Shown here: one piece after another, positions 45,018 through 57,819 of the stretch
Position numbering within the stretch: the first letter of the stretch is position 1
How the letters are laid out: the number at the start of each line of letters is the position of its first letter
Assembly: GCA_003290165.1 (NCBI GenBank)
Contig: QNQO01000831.1
Location: 372,001-436,000 of the forward strand
Direction: 5' to 3'
Source of the DNA: Berberis thunbergii
Lineage: Eukaryota; Streptophyta; Magnoliopsida; Ranunculales; Berberidaceae
Length of the DNA: 64,000 nt
Position numbers and translations under genes: made by a program
The notes under the pieces: generated by a model
Database searches by the model: none
Told to the model about the DNA's origin: nothing
Seen by the model: only the letters and a program-made list of their open reading frames with translations

Positions 45018-47786
45018 TGATGCAGATTTAACTAACCTAAATAAATAGATTAATTTAACTCACTTGTAATAACTGTAAGTGCACAGTGTCTAACTAGTAG
45101 ACAATGGCAAGTACAGGTCGATCCCACAAGTACTGTGGTTGCAATTAAATTTCAGACATGACTTAAACTAATTTAAATGAGGGTTACGACAATTAAAATA
45201 TCTAAACTAAAAAATCAAATTAAAAAGCAAAATAAAAACTCTTTAAGAATATGAGAAGGGAAACCAAGGCATTGAATCCACCACAGGTTCTTTGAGATTT
45301 GTGTGATCCAAATTATTGTTTTCAAGAATTAACATGACTAATCTAAAGATTAATCTAAGTTCACAATTAATTTTAGCAAAGGTATAAACCTCTAGCATTG
45401 CGTGTCTTCTTACGGCACACACAATCACAGGTCTATTTTAACTAATGCTAAACCCCTAGCATTGCATGTTTTCTTACGGCACACACAATCATAGATTCAG
45501 ATAAATTGATTAAATCAGGCTTTTGAATTTCAACAAATGGTACTTTTAACTACCGACTAGTCTAGATAACTAATCAGGATATAATCGGTGAAAGCAAATT
45601 ATTGAAAATCATAAATCAAATGTGTTTAACGTTCAAGCATAAACAAAACAATAAATTTAAATACTACAAACTCTAGGAAACCCTGTGGTTTCATCTTCGC
45701 CTTGGTGAAGGGTTTAGCTGATCATGGTAGTGGTGGTCACAGCATCAATTGAGGTGGAAGTCATCTCTGCACTGATGCGAATCCCGAGAAAATGGGCTGC
45801 TGATGCACTGTGGTGGCTCTTACAGATTCTTGGGGTGTCAATAGCCAAAACTATTTTGAAAAACAGTTTTCTCCCGCCAAAAATTGCGCGGCTCTGCCTT
45901 CGTCTCCAGCGATGCCCCCTGCTCCGCCGCTGCTGCTTCGCTCCTCGCGAGCATTCTCTTCTCCCTAACTGGCTCCGGTACCTGCAAGAAGACAGAGAGA
46001 GGGTGAGGAAACAACGAGATAACGAAACGACGAGAAGGAGAGGAGCTGTGTTGCTCTGTCGTGAGCTTTTTTCCCAGCGGCTGATGGCGTGGTTGCGTGG
46101 TCTGTTGTGATGCAGGAGCACAGAGAGAGAAGTGGAGGAGGGAGAGACCGTGGATAAGAGAGGAAAACAGGAAGAAGGGCCGAGAGAGGGGAGAAACAGG
46201 GGCAGTGGCGAGGGAGGAAAACAGGGACTTGCTCCCTGTTTCTCCTCTATTTTGTGTGCGCGGTGGTGGTGCGTCTGATGGTGGATGGCGGCGGTGTGGA
46301 TGATGGAACAGAGAGAGTGGTGGTCTGTTTCTGTGGTGAGGTTTGTAACGTGAAACAGGGTTGTCACGCCCCTGTTTCATGGTGGTTAGTGACAATGGTT
46401 GTAGCTTGGTGGCGAGGTTGCTGGACAGGGAAGGTGGTTGTGTGGCGTGAAGGAATAGGGAGAGTCTGATGGTGTTGGCGGCTGTAGTTGTTGGACGATG
46501 GCGAGGTGAGGTGGTGATGGCGGGATTATCGCACTGCTGGCTCTCCTATCAAGTGAGGATTGCCGGCAGGGTGGATTGGCGGGATTATCGCACTGTGGCT
46601 GAAAGAACGCCCAGAGAGGGGAAGAAAAGAGAGAAGAAGAGAGAGGAGCTTTCTCCAAACTGGGGATAGCTAAATAGGGTTCTCCTATTTTCTTGGGCTT
46701 GGGTTCTCCAAAAGGCGTTGGGTTTGAGTTTTTAGGTTAACATTTTGGGTTTGGGCTTATGTTAATTTAGGTGGACCTAGGTTTATTAGGGTTAGGTTTA
46801 GATATGTGACCCTCTACTTTTTACCACCGCTAGAATCGACCAATTGTCGTCTTAATACAATTTCATCGTTCACGCTCAAATTCCTACAAAGACATGAAAA
46901 TGAAATAATTATTATAAAATATAATAATTGAAACACTAACATATATAAATTAAGGGATATATTATGTAATAATTACGTGAATATCAGGCGATATCACTGT
47001 TTTCAAAGGAACTTCATCATTCCCCACAATCGACGCCAAAATGATGTAGTTGAATCCTGTTCTCTTTGACCTACATAGGGAACGCACGTGATCTAATGAC
47101 CACCGTTATGGAGGCCGAAGACACTCCGAAGCTAAAGTTAGACAAGGCTTAAAAAAGGCGTAGAGTTGTATATTAGGCTCTGTAGCGTACCTTTGGTCAT
47201 CAACCCTGTGTCCTATTTATAATGCGAGAGTCTTTGTTCGGCTAGGCCTTTGGTGACGTAGTTTAAGGAAATATATCTTGCTGGACAAGATATTTTTCCT
47301 TGTTAGGAGTCATCCATGTAGAAGAATTTTCCTACACGACTTGTGCTCCTAGATCTGCGAGAGAAACTTTCCTTTTGGAGTGTTGTCCATGCAAGAGAGT
47401 TTCCATGCCCGACTTATACTCCGGTATTTATTTCCTAGTAGGAACCAATGTATTGCTAGCATTGCCCATCTTAGGTCGATCCCCTAGATACTTGCCTGAT
47501 TAGGACTTACAAGTATTGAATTTGACCATGTGACGTGTGGGCTTAGTAGGGCGCTACAATTTGGGTCAAATCTCCTAAATTATGCCAAAATGGGCTTATT
47601 GTTGTCTGGGCTTTGTCAGATTGAGTGGACAATCTGACCCACTTTGCTCTGCTGACGAGATTATCACGACACATGTACGATGTTTATTAAAGTACGATTT
47701 GGTGTATCCTCAGAAATCATAAAGGGTTTTGAAGGAACTTGGCAATAAAGCTAATCTTGGCCATTTAGACATGATTTGGTTTATCA
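45018..47786 (-). repeat. 5' LTR of element Y
   Basis: 2,769 bp, co-linear with 38719-41464. By eye roughly nine substitutions occur in the first 210 aligned bases, plus small indels further in. The open frames 45714-46367 and 45838-46395 lie in the GC-rich part and are not taken as genes. Confidence 0.7.
46987..47712 (-). repeat. X-type LTR and leader captured in the right Y LTR
   Basis: Same junctions as 40668-41390. The minus-strand TATAAATA box of the X LTR is kept here. Confidence 0.7.
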
Positions 47787-48239
47787 TGGATGAATGAAAA
47801 TAATTTGAACAAGTGAGCATGACCTTTGTTTCTTGTTTCCTTTGTGTGATTGTGCAGTTTGGTTTGTGAACCTATTTGAACTTGATAAATTCCACCTTTT
47901 TGGTTTTGTTTGGATAGGCTAGTTGAATTTTACTTGTATTATTGATTAGAACCTTGTTGAATTCATGTTGAACATGATTTCTAATAGTAGAATAAAGTAT
48001 GGGGATAGTGTGTTTTGAAAAGGAAATTTAATCGAGATTAAAAAGAATTAAAATTGTGTATGAACCGGCGAATGGGTAGTTTTACACAGAAAAGTACTTC
48101 AATTATAGTTAGAATTTCGTTGAATTGATTGTGTGTTTAGAAATATGGTGTCCTGACTTGTAAATAGGTATATAAAACGTAAAATTGTGATGAGAATTGA
48201 AATAATTATGATCGATCGAAAAATAGTTGTGCCCATAAT

Positions 48240-48869
48240 GTGAGTGACATCAATGTTGCAGTGACAGAAAAAAAGTAGGCAGCAGTTGTAGAAGATTTGA
48301 CAATAGACAAGAATGACAACGAATTGGTGGCAAAACATGGAACTGTGCCCAACTTAATCGAGGATGATAAAGTATGAGAAGTCAACAACATGCCGGCAGT
48401 CAATAGTTCAGGTGCAAAGAAAGACAACAGCTCCCAGGATGATGGTGTGCAAATTGGGCATCGCAGTGTGATACAACTCACCGAAGAAGAACTGAATAAA
48501 GCGAAAGATTTTCTTCCTCTTCCTGAGATTGAATATGTGTTAACGATGATAAATGAATACGAAAAGGGGAATGTAGTTCCTTCTACATTGCGAGAAGCTA
48601 TTGCAAGTCATGGCAAAGATGCACTGAAGGCAAACTACATTTGGTTAAAAGATATATGGGAAGAGGATAAGAACCGCACATGTAATAGATTGAGACATGC
48701 AATTTGTAAGGTTCCTGAAGAAGAGCATGAGCCAGACCCCTCCAGTTATGATGATGTGTTTACAGAATTGGCTGCAAAGACATTCTCTAACACCCACACC
48801 AAAGATTTTCGACTATGTCCCCGAAGATCCAATAGAACTAAGAAAACAAACAAAAAGTACAAAGGTTGA
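48240..48869 (+). pseudogene. Possible retrocopy of an unrecognised gene
   Basis: An open frame from ATG 48390 encodes 159 residues (MPAVNSSGAKKDNSSQDDGV, then LTEEELNKAKDFLPLPEIEY, ending RRSNRTKKTNKKYKG). It has balanced codon use and an acidic-to-basic layout. The same frame continues upstream as protein-like sequence (VAVTEKK, stop at 48276, AAVVEDLTIDKNDNELVAKH, stop at 48375). The ATG is therefore probably internal and the copy is disabled. No introns are evident, and an A-rich run (48989-49006) follows about 120 bp after the stop, as expected of a processed pseudogene. I do not recognise the parent gene. Confidence 0.45.
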
Positions 48870-50616
48870 GTTTAGTGTAGGTTTGTTTTGGTGAATCATC
48901 TCTTGTGAGAGTTTGTTTCAATATTTGCTTTTACTTTTGTTTCATTTGTATAAAGGTTTTGGGGTCCTTAAAACCTAGCTCGATTTCCAAAAAAAATAAA
49001 AAATAAAACCAGGTCTGGTTCGTTTAGGAAAATGATGACATCATGCTGGTATCATCTATTTGACTATGGTTTCGACTTGTTTGACACACACTTTGATTAT
49101 GTCTAAAAAATGACACGTATTTTCCTAAATATATTTTGATAATACATTTCCATTATTATTTCATAATCACCTCTTCCAACAAAAACGGAAAAGCCAACAT
49201 GCCTTCATAGACCCTTAATTTGGAATCTATTATCTATACTAGTCGTGAATGCTCGCTACGCATGCATAAAATTATTTATTTCATATTATTTATTTTCATG
49301 ATTAATTAAAGGTAAAAAATTTCTATCCTTTAACAAATTTGCCTTGAATCTATAATCATCGAGCAAATTGTGGATTGACACAAAAATGAAATAGTGCTAA
49401 TACTTAAATTATATGTATCGCCAATTTGAGTATGGGTCAGGCTGTGACTTTTTCTAATCAATAGAATTGTTCAGTGAATATTTATCAATTTATAAAAATT
49501 AGATTATTGATTTGAATATTGGTCAATCAAAAATATTTTGAATTTAATTTTGTGTGCACTATGCATGCTATTCACACACCCTTAAATATTAAATGGTTTA
49601 AATCAATATATAAAGTTATAATTTTCTTCAAGATGTAATAACAAAGAGAGAAATTAAATTCATGAATAATATAAGAGACTTAGTTAAATTAATATACGGG
49701 CCTTTTATAGTTTATATATAATTAAAGACTTAAAATAAGTTATAATTAGGACTTATTATAATTATACAATGTTTGAGAGAGACTGATTTAAATATAAATA
49801 AAATTAAGTTGAGAGGGCATTTTTAGCAACACAAATATCAGGTCGATGACAATTGTTACTATTCATTGGGGTGCTCAGTAAATGAAGAATTTTTTTTTTA
49901 AGACAACATTCATATAAAATGTAGAATGGCATAGAAAATATCAAGGAGTAGTTGCTTCATTAATTTGAAAATTATACAACCCATGCAAGCCCTCATGGGC
50001 ACTCATATCATATGGTTTTAACATATATCTAATTAAAAATTACACTTATCTATTATTTTAGCTCTGATTACCCTTCTCAAAAAAATATAAAAATAAAATA
50101 GAATATTTCAAGGACACCCAAGAAGCTTTTGCTGCCATTTTACTACTTTAATAATCTCAAACTTTCAAACAATCTTATAAAATGTTATCATCCTTAAACC
50201 ACCAATCATCTCTGATAAACCCCATAGTGAAAATCCCTAAAAATTTAAATAATACTCTAATTTACGATCTAACTATTGGATTCAACAATAAATAAAATAA
50301 AATTACAGAAAATGCCCGATGTAGAGATCAATTTAATAAGTAGCGTTAGCACGACGTATGAGTCTCCAATTGGAAAACATTGTTTACATGTTAATGAGCA
50401 TGTGCAACGCTCTTGGAGCGCTGACATTAGTCCTTCTTAATCAATCTTTTATAGCTAATTAAGCTTATAAAATATAAATATATTATAAATACCTTCTCCC
50501 AACTGCAAGTACCTTAATAATATCTCGGCTTTGAAATGTACACCATGCATGTTGTTTTGCTAATCTCAAAAAAAAAAAAAAAAAAAAAAAATCAACGAGG
50601 AAGAACATGAAATGAC
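48870..50616. other. AT-rich intergenic DNA
   Basis: It has an A-rich tract at 48989-49006, a poly-A run at 50569-50591 and otherwise very AT-rich non-coding sequence. Nothing else is recognised. Confidence 0.4.
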
Positions 50617-50619
50617 TTA

Positions 50620-50948
50620 GGGTGTGTTTGGTTGCATGGAATCCTATGTCATGAAAATTCATGAGGGGATCACTACATTTTAGGCTAAATTGATATATCA
50701 CTCCACATCCACCATTTGATTTTGTGATCAATGGTGGGAATGAAAGTCTCATGAACATGAGAATCACATGCCTTGGGGGGCCAAGGAGTGAGATTCTCAT
50801 GTTCATGAGACTTCCATTCCCACCATTGATCACAAAATCAAATGGTGGTCAAATGATAAATGTAGAGTGATATATCAATTTAGCCTAAAATGTAGTGGTT
50901 CCCTCATAAATTTCTATGACATAGGATTCCATGCAACCAAACACACCC
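50620..50948. mobile_element. Tourist-like (PIF/Harbinger) palindromic MITE
   Basis: The 329-bp element has near-perfect inverted arms of about 150 bp (GGGTGTGTTTGGTTGCATGG at the left, its complement at the right) and is flanked by TTA on both sides. The GGGTGTGTTTGG terminus and TTA duplication are the standard Tourist signature. Confidence 0.9.
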
Positions 50949-50951
50949 TTA

Positions 50952-53117
50952 ATGTTGTAAACATGGTTTGTGTCAAGTCATCAACAATGCCAAAAGAAAC
51001 CTAATTATCACTTAAAACCATTGAATTAAACAAAAATGAAAACTTGACCCACACCATAAAATGTGTCAATTAAAAAATATATTATATGAGCACACATGAA
51101 TGATCCACACCACCTATGAAATATTATATTTTTAGCACAGTATTATTATTAACTTTTAAAAAAATAAATGTCCTAGTGCTTCTGTCCCTCCTGTATTTTC
51201 ATGTGATGGTGGGCCTGATGGGGGCCCACAAACCTTTTGGGCCCACTTGAGGAAGGAAGAGAAGGGAAGGGATGGGAGGTTGGGGTATGGCCATTCCAAC
51301 AATCCAAAAAATGACCTAAAATTCCAACTTTTCAAAAGATAGTAGTTGATGATGTGGTGGCTCTTGATTGGCTGAGAGAGAGAAGTCCATGTCCTTTAAT
51401 ATGGTTTTTAGCTCTTGTTGGGTTACATGTGATTAGGGGTTTGTTGATAAGTTGGATGACTCTTGAATGGTGAAGGAAGGAAGGAAGGAAGGTTAGAGAG
51501 ACAAAGCCAGTTGTTGTGTGCTTGTGTTGGGTAAAGGAGATGAATGGAGAATATGGTTTGTGATCAATAGGTGTTTAATAACACACTAATCATCCAATAA
51601 TGACAATAGTGATCACATGAATGAGAGGCTAAGTATTACATGGCAATTGCAAAAAGGCATTCTCGATCTTCTTGTGATTGTGGTTGTAAGTTTGATGAAT
51701 TGGATTGGAAGATTGAGTGTTAGACATGCACTTAATAATCAAATGTGTGGTTTTGCATAATAGGATCAATAGTATATATGCTATTCAACTTAGAGGCTTT
51801 GGAGCCAATTGTTTGTAATTTGCATTTTGTAGTGTATTTGGTACTCGACATTGGTTATGGTCTTATTGTGATGATAGTACAAGTGTTGAGATAATGTCTT
51901 AATGATATTTGATTGTAGATGGTAGAGGTACATGGTGGTTAAGACAATGATATGGTTGCGGTGGTGGTGGTGGTGGCAATGGTTATTATTGCAGTCGAAG
52001 CGCAGTTGAAGTTAATATACATTTGAAATGAATTAATCCTCCAAACCTTACCATGGTGGTTATGGTTATGTAGTCCCCAATTTGAGTTTGATATAGTTCC
52101 CAAAGTAATTACAGCTTTATCATGATATTTAGATAAAATGTGTTGATATCCTATATGAATCCAATCCTATAATTCATTAAAAACCCAAGGCCAAACGTAG
52201 CTGTTTTAATGCAAATATCCATATTGGATTTGACTAGACTCGTAATCTCTGTCTCCTAACCCTAAGAAACTTCTAGTTAGTTTGAGCTGAAAATAAAAAT
52301 CAGGCAATAATCACACAAAAAGTCTCCTTTGGAGTCCCCATTTTTGCAATGAAGAAGCTAATAATTAAAAGATAGGGTTAGATATGATGATCTAATAAGT
52401 ATCAAAACACTTGGTTCTTAGCTTAAAATGTTTGATATTGAGAACATTAGAACATGGTCTTAAATTGACTAGGGGATCGCTATGCATCATTTGTTATATA
52501 ATTTAACTATTTATGATGAGATGTTTCCGACATAAAAGACATTGATATTGCAATGGGATTGAAATTGGCACTCAGTTCATATATCTTTGTCGATTAATCA
52601 TTGCTGTGTATGCTTAAACTTATGGTGGTCACGAGTATCATTCAGTACAGACATCCAAGCTAGATTATCACCAGTGAAAAACACAAAGTATAGTAAAGAA
52701 TATAATAAAATCTCCATGAAACTATTTACAACTTCTTGAGTTGAATCAAACCCAATGACTTTGAAGTTCAAGTCGACTCATCCAAGTTTTTACTTGTTAT
52801 TATGAAGTGTTGAAAAATAAAATAGATTACAATTGCTTATAAGTATTAAATTTCAAATTGATTCTCTTAATTTGAACATCAAGAAGCACGAAGAATGAAT
52901 AACAAGTTGAAAGTTGTCACGTCATCCTGGTTGCAGAACCTGATTTTCTAACCTCACACTTTTTTATTAGATTTCAAATCTTCGAATTGTTCCCCATATA
53001 TGTTTCTATGAGCTTTGTTTATTAGATTAACAAATTGAATTGAGCCCGTTGGGCTCTATTAAGCTGAGAATAAATTGATATATGAAAAAAAAAAAAAAAA
53101 TTCAACATTGTCGCAGT
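50952..53117. other. Intergenic DNA downstream of CNGC4
   Basis: It contains a GGAA-repeat patch (51470-51490) and a poly-A run just before 53102. The part nearest 53117 should hold the CNGC4 3' UTR. No genes are supported. Confidence 0.4.
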
Positions 53118-56100
53118 TCAAAAGCTAAAGTCATCAGCCTCTGGCTTTGGCGATGTCAATAGAGCAGTGTAGAGCCTGAGCCTATCCTCTCCAAATGATG
53201 AACACCGCGATAAGGGTCTTCGTGGGCGTATAAATGACAAAGACGTCAATGTCAAGCGATGTCTATACCTTCTCCACGCCAACTGAATAGCAACAGCTGC
53301 CCAAGTCCTCCATCCAGGCGAATAATACCGTGCACTTCTCTTAACTTTGTCATTAACAAATGTGTACCGAAAATGTTGTGTCACATACTTGACATCTTCG
53401 GCTTCTAGACCAAATGCCTCTGTGGTTTCACGAGTAACAAGAGTGAATGACGATGAAGGTAGACGTTCAACAAATGGTCGCCTTAGGCACCATGAGAGGA
53501 GCTCATCGCCACTGAAGTTCCCTGGGCCGAGCATGCAACAACTCTCTACACCGTCGCGCAGTACTTGGCTGCTCTTGACATGTCCCCTGACTACAAATAA
53601 CATTCTTTGGACTGGATCTCCTTCTCTTGTTATCTACAACAAAATAGTTTAAATTACAAGCAATTCAAGCAAATGATGGTTCATGGACCTTCATTATCAG
53701 TTAAAAGTTTAAGGGGTGTGCCGCTGCCTGTTTCATTATTTGGTTTGATAATTTGGACAACTACCGTGGATGCTCTAAACATTCAAATAAAAAAAACTCA
53801 CTGTTTCGCCCTTTGAGAATATGAGGGACTTGACGCGATCACAAATATTTTCTAGAACCAAATCATCCATGTGTTGAAACAGTGGTACCTGAAACCCCAA
53901 ATAAAGAATGTCAGATGATTTATTTGTGTATTGTAGCAATCACAAGGCAATAGTAAGTTTTGGGCTCATCAAAACTCCGACATTGGATTCAAATTTTAGG
54001 CTTAATCTATAACTCAATCGAAAATTCTAGGGGTCCGAAGGAGGGAACGAGGGATGGGTGGAAGCCACTCATCTGTCTCGTGATGAGTGACATTGCACAT
54101 CTCAATGCCGATGCGCTCATCTCGAGGCAGATGGGTGGTTATCACCCATACCAAAATTTGCTTCTTCAAGAGTAAAGATTAAAACATGTTTAACTTTTTT
54201 TTTTACTTCAAGCATATTTCTAAGGGTTGGGATCCGGGTACACAAATTAGTGATCCAATCTTAGGATTTTCAAAAAGAAGTTCATCTTTTATGGAAATGA
54301 TCTCTTTACCTATGGATCACTTTCGCAAACACAAACAAGCTTGGTATCTTTGGAGTTCCAACACTGTGGACCCTGTGAGGTCCAATATACTGATTTAGGC
54401 AGAGCAATGAGACAAATATACTTCTATCTCCATGCTCTCAATTATTAATAATTTTGGTTTTAGCCAAATTTTTTTTTCATAAAATAAAGAGAGATTATTT
54501 TGGAATTTCGAATGAGAGGGAGAGCTACCAAATAATGTGTTCACTGAAATGGGACCATTGTGGAATCAGTGAAGCCCAAGTTATGATAAACAGATAGTGA
54601 AAGGGAGTCTGGTTTTGATCATGTGGGTGTTTACCTGACGCACAAGGTCTAAGCAGAGATGGTACTTAATGTCCCTCCTGAGGCCTTCAGGGAGGTTTCT
54701 GATCATTTCGTATTCATCGACCCCTCTAGTAGCAGCCCATCGTTGTCGTTCATAATGGCGTACTCTGTGTTTGTAATCAGAAGGCAAGTGTCTCCTCCTC
54801 ATCCACCATTCCATATCCCTCATTTTCAACTGCATTGCTTGTTTCTTTGATGTGGTTGCATGCAAGAAAACCTTCACCAACCACAGATCAACAATGAATA
54901 CATATGGTCATGAAGAGTGTTTGGTTAGCATTGAACATGTGAACATGTATCAATATCAAGTCACACTACCATCCTCAACACACATTCATAAGTTTTAAGA
55001 GTACGTACTGACTTTCAGGTTTTCAGTTCCAAGGGTTAATCATTGCCGATAAACCTTATATATAACATGCTGCATCCTCGATAAATCCTCATAAGCAACA
55101 ACAAAAACCCTCTAAATTATTGCTTTGCTTTAGTATGACCAATTAGACCTAGGCATGTATTAGCTATATATGGTCTACAATGACACTGACTGAAACACAT
55201 AATAACAACATTGCATGCAAAATAAAATAGTTTATCCTAAATGAGAGTTAAAAACTCATCTTCTAGCAGCATTATATGGATTCAACCTTCTCCTAAAAAT
55301 TTTACCACATTCAGGTACATTATTATCATTTCTAGCTATGAATGTCAGATTGATTGAGACTTGTCATTTTGTTGAAGGGCTACAAATTTTCAGGGATTTG
55401 TTTGTTTGTTTGAATACATGGTTGGTAATGTTTTCACTATCTCTACCATACATATCATAATCATTCAATCAAGATGATGATATTTATGATAGTCGCTGGA
55501 ATTATAGCATGGTTGCTCTTATTTGGTTCACACATTATTCAGTGTAATTAAGTTCAAGATTAAGGAAAAAAAAAATAGTTCTCTTAATAAGTACCTTGAT
55601 ATTTCCAATCAACATGGTGACCAAGAGAAGACCACTTGTTAGGATAATTATGTTGAAAACAACTTCCAGCCATTCAGTTGTGCTCTCAAGGTTCCCAAAT
55701 GTGCTGATCATACAAAACAACACAGAAAATTCAGAATTTAGGGAACATATAAGCATGGAATAAAATGATGGTACTACTATTAGTTACTAATTCGAAAAAA
55801 ATTGGTACTTATAAGTCCTAATCAATCTCCTAATGTTAAAGAAAAAAGAAAATCAAATCGGCTAGATCCTACCTAGTTATGGAAAAGTAACCATATTGCA
55901 TAATTGTATCAAGGATTCTAAAAATCTCGATTTCTTGTTAGCTTATAAATAGATGAAAAACTAGTTTCAAAAAGCTCAAAAAAATAGACCCATAATATTT
56001 ATTTATAAACTGTTTTCTGCTGTCTATTTTTCGGATGGTTATAAATGAAATTTCAAAGCCCCAAAAAACAAATTAATTTGAAAATTTTATCCGGTTTGTG

Positions 56101-57747
56101 TTTTTTTTATACGTTTAGCTAAAATGCAGTGTGTATGCTATAAATTTGAGCAAAAGTATAGAATCCGAGCTACATTACCATCAAGAATGTTTAGGCGCCT
56201 ACTCGTGTGATTGATTTATATATATGGTTCAGAGATCCATAAAAAAAATATAGTAGAACATTACCCGGCAATTAATAATTGCAAGTAGCTTATTAACGAC
56301 AAGTAATTCAATATTAAAGTGCTTTAATTTTTATATTCAAAGCTCATTAGAAACTTAATATGGGAAACTGTAGTGATCCTTGTGATGATTTATATAAGTT
56401 TATATTGCTTTTTATAGAGAGAGCGAGCGAGCTTACCTCAAAGTCATTAGTCCCCAAAAAATGGGAAATAGGATCTTCTCCAAACGATTGTCATTTGTAA
56501 CCAAAGCAACAGTCCATTTATAAGCTCCATAATCAAAATTATTGGGGCTATCAATGCATTTCCACCTTACATGTTTGTTATCTCCCCAAACAAGCCTCTG
56601 TGGATCTCTCACCATATTGCTCCCATAATAAATTGCCTCTTCACAAGCCAATGTTCTCAACCCACAACCTTGTGTTTCTCTACATTGCACTCTCAAACAC
56701 TTTGCTGCTCTTTGATCCCTAACAAGTACCAACATGCACCTGCTGCCTGCACAAATTTAGCATTCCAAATTATACAATATCCTGCGGAAAAATATATCTA
56801 ATTGGATGGTTTGATTAAGATGATGGTATACTCACATGGGCCGCGACGAAGTATGCAATCATGTTGAGGGCAATTCCCCACCAAACTGTGCCAAAAATAT
56901 AGCCAGAGAGGTTTTGCATTCTACGTAAGAAACAAACTGAGTGATAGATTTTTGGGAGATACTGGAAGAGGAACATTATCAACATCATCGTCATCACCTC
57001 TGTGGTTTTCCCTCTCTCTAATAGCAACGGTATCGCTACCCATAATACTACCTACATCATCAATAACAATACTTTCAATCTCAATCGCTAGCTATTTCAA
57101 CATGTACGGCGCACATTATCCATGATAAATGTAGTACTTCGTTCCGCTTTACATTTTTTACTATATGGTAGAAGAAGAACAAGAACAATATGAATAAAAT
57201 TTACCTGGGGGATGGGAAGAATGACGAAGAGATCCAGGAAGAAGCCCTTTTTTGCTCTAAAATATTGAATTGCAACTGTCCGAACACTAGAGTTTTGCAC
57301 CTTATCTTTCTCAGGACCCCAAGATGCATAAGAAGGCTTAGCCATCTTGAACTGCAACCAGATGTTCCACAAGTGCAAGGCATCGGTCATGCAGCGGAGA
57401 GCAGTCACAGTTATAGCAAACCAGCCATCAACAAATAAGCACATGCAAGTGTCACTTATAGATAAAACATAGAAGAAGAGTGGATCGATGAACAAACCCG
57501 TTCCGCATACTAGAAGAAACACCCTGTTCCATTCTTGTACCCACTTGGCTTTTGGGTCTAAAACCCTGCCAAAAAACTTCCTTCCTCCTCTTCTTCTTTG
57601 AGGTTCAATTGTATCTGAATTATGTTCATGCAGTTCTTCTTCCTCTTCCTCTTCAATTTCTTCTTCTTCGTCGTCTTCATGGTCATCATCGCTGCTACTA
57701 TGGTGCTGGTGCGAAGCACGTGAAGCTTCTTCTTCTTCTCTTAACAT
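53118..57747 (-). CDS. CNGC4: Cyclic nucleotide-gated channel, CNGC4/DND2 type, with a 1-bp frameshift
   Basis: Seven exons: 57747-57205, 57051-56836, 56746-56437, 55703-55595, 54871-54635, 53888-53802, 53633-53118, all GT-AG. About 672 residues would result with the frame restored (Arabidopsis CNGC4 has 694). Plasma-membrane Ca2+/cation channel subunit; in Arabidopsis CNGC4 works with CNGC2 in immune and developmental Ca2+ signalling. Visible: acidic N-terminus, membrane segments (GRVLDPKAKWVQEWN, FVILPIPQ, GYIFGTVWWGIALNMIAYFV), pore (GLMTLSTFGNLESTTEW), cyclic nucleotide-binding domain (GPGNFSGDELLSWCLRRPFV) and IQ motif (AAVAIQLAWRRYRHR). Exon 3 starts AAGACWYLLG correctly, then lacks one base between 56714 and 56715. 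The following QRAAKCLRVQC is in another frame and a stop comes early. Exon 3 is 310 bp where intron phases need 311. Another in-frame ATG lies at 57819. Real mutation or sequence error cannot be told apart here. Confidence 0.9.
54020..54160. mobile_element. Degenerate palindromic MITE in CNGC4 intron 5 (copy 6)
   Basis: GATGGGTGG...CATCTGTCTCGTGATGAG at the left pairs with CTCATCTCGAGGCAGATGGG at the right, and GAACGAGGGATGGG resembles the arms of copies 2 and 3. The outer right arm is decayed and no target duplication is seen. Confidence 0.55.
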
Positions 57748-57819
57748 ACTTGAAAACGAGGAGAGCAAACTAACTTTGGTTTTAATTCTTTTGGTACATA
57801 TATGCAGGGTTAGAGACAT

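Larger units (their letters stand above)
38719..47786 (-). mobile_element. Element Y: non-autonomous Ty3/gypsy element with chimeric LTRs
   Basis: Two long direct repeats (38719-41464 and 45018-47786) flank a 3.55-kb interior. On the minus strand the right repeat is followed by a primer-site-like TTTTTTGCGCCGTTGTCGGG (near 44996-45017). The left repeat is preceded by purine-rich AAAAATCGGGACGGGACA (near 41465-41482), as expected for a PBS and a PPT. Both repeats start TGAT and end ATCA. The interior has a decayed gag-like block (42018-43637) and a non-coding leader (43640-44990), but no reverse transcriptase or integrase. The outer 5-bp flanks (AAAGT, TGGAT) do not match, so one end is probably rearranged. 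Confidence 0.65.

Noticed and set aside
45714..46395. Long minus-strand open frames (185-217 residues), also near 39570-40073
   Set aside because: They lie in the GC-rich part of the Y LTRs, overlap each other in different frames, contain low-complexity His/Pro/Ser runs and show no domain. Length is explained by composition.
38719..47786. Interpretation of the 2.75-kb repeats as a tandem segmental duplication
   Set aside because: TGAT...ATCA ends, PBS-like and PPT-like sequences at the correct inner borders and gag remnants between favour LTRs, although missing target duplications leave some doubt.
57748..57819. Upstream ATG at 57819 as the CNGC4 start
   Set aside because: Possible, but the added 24 residues are basic and hydrophobic and unlike the acidic start of CNGC4 proteins; the ATG at 57747 was preferred with moderate confidence.
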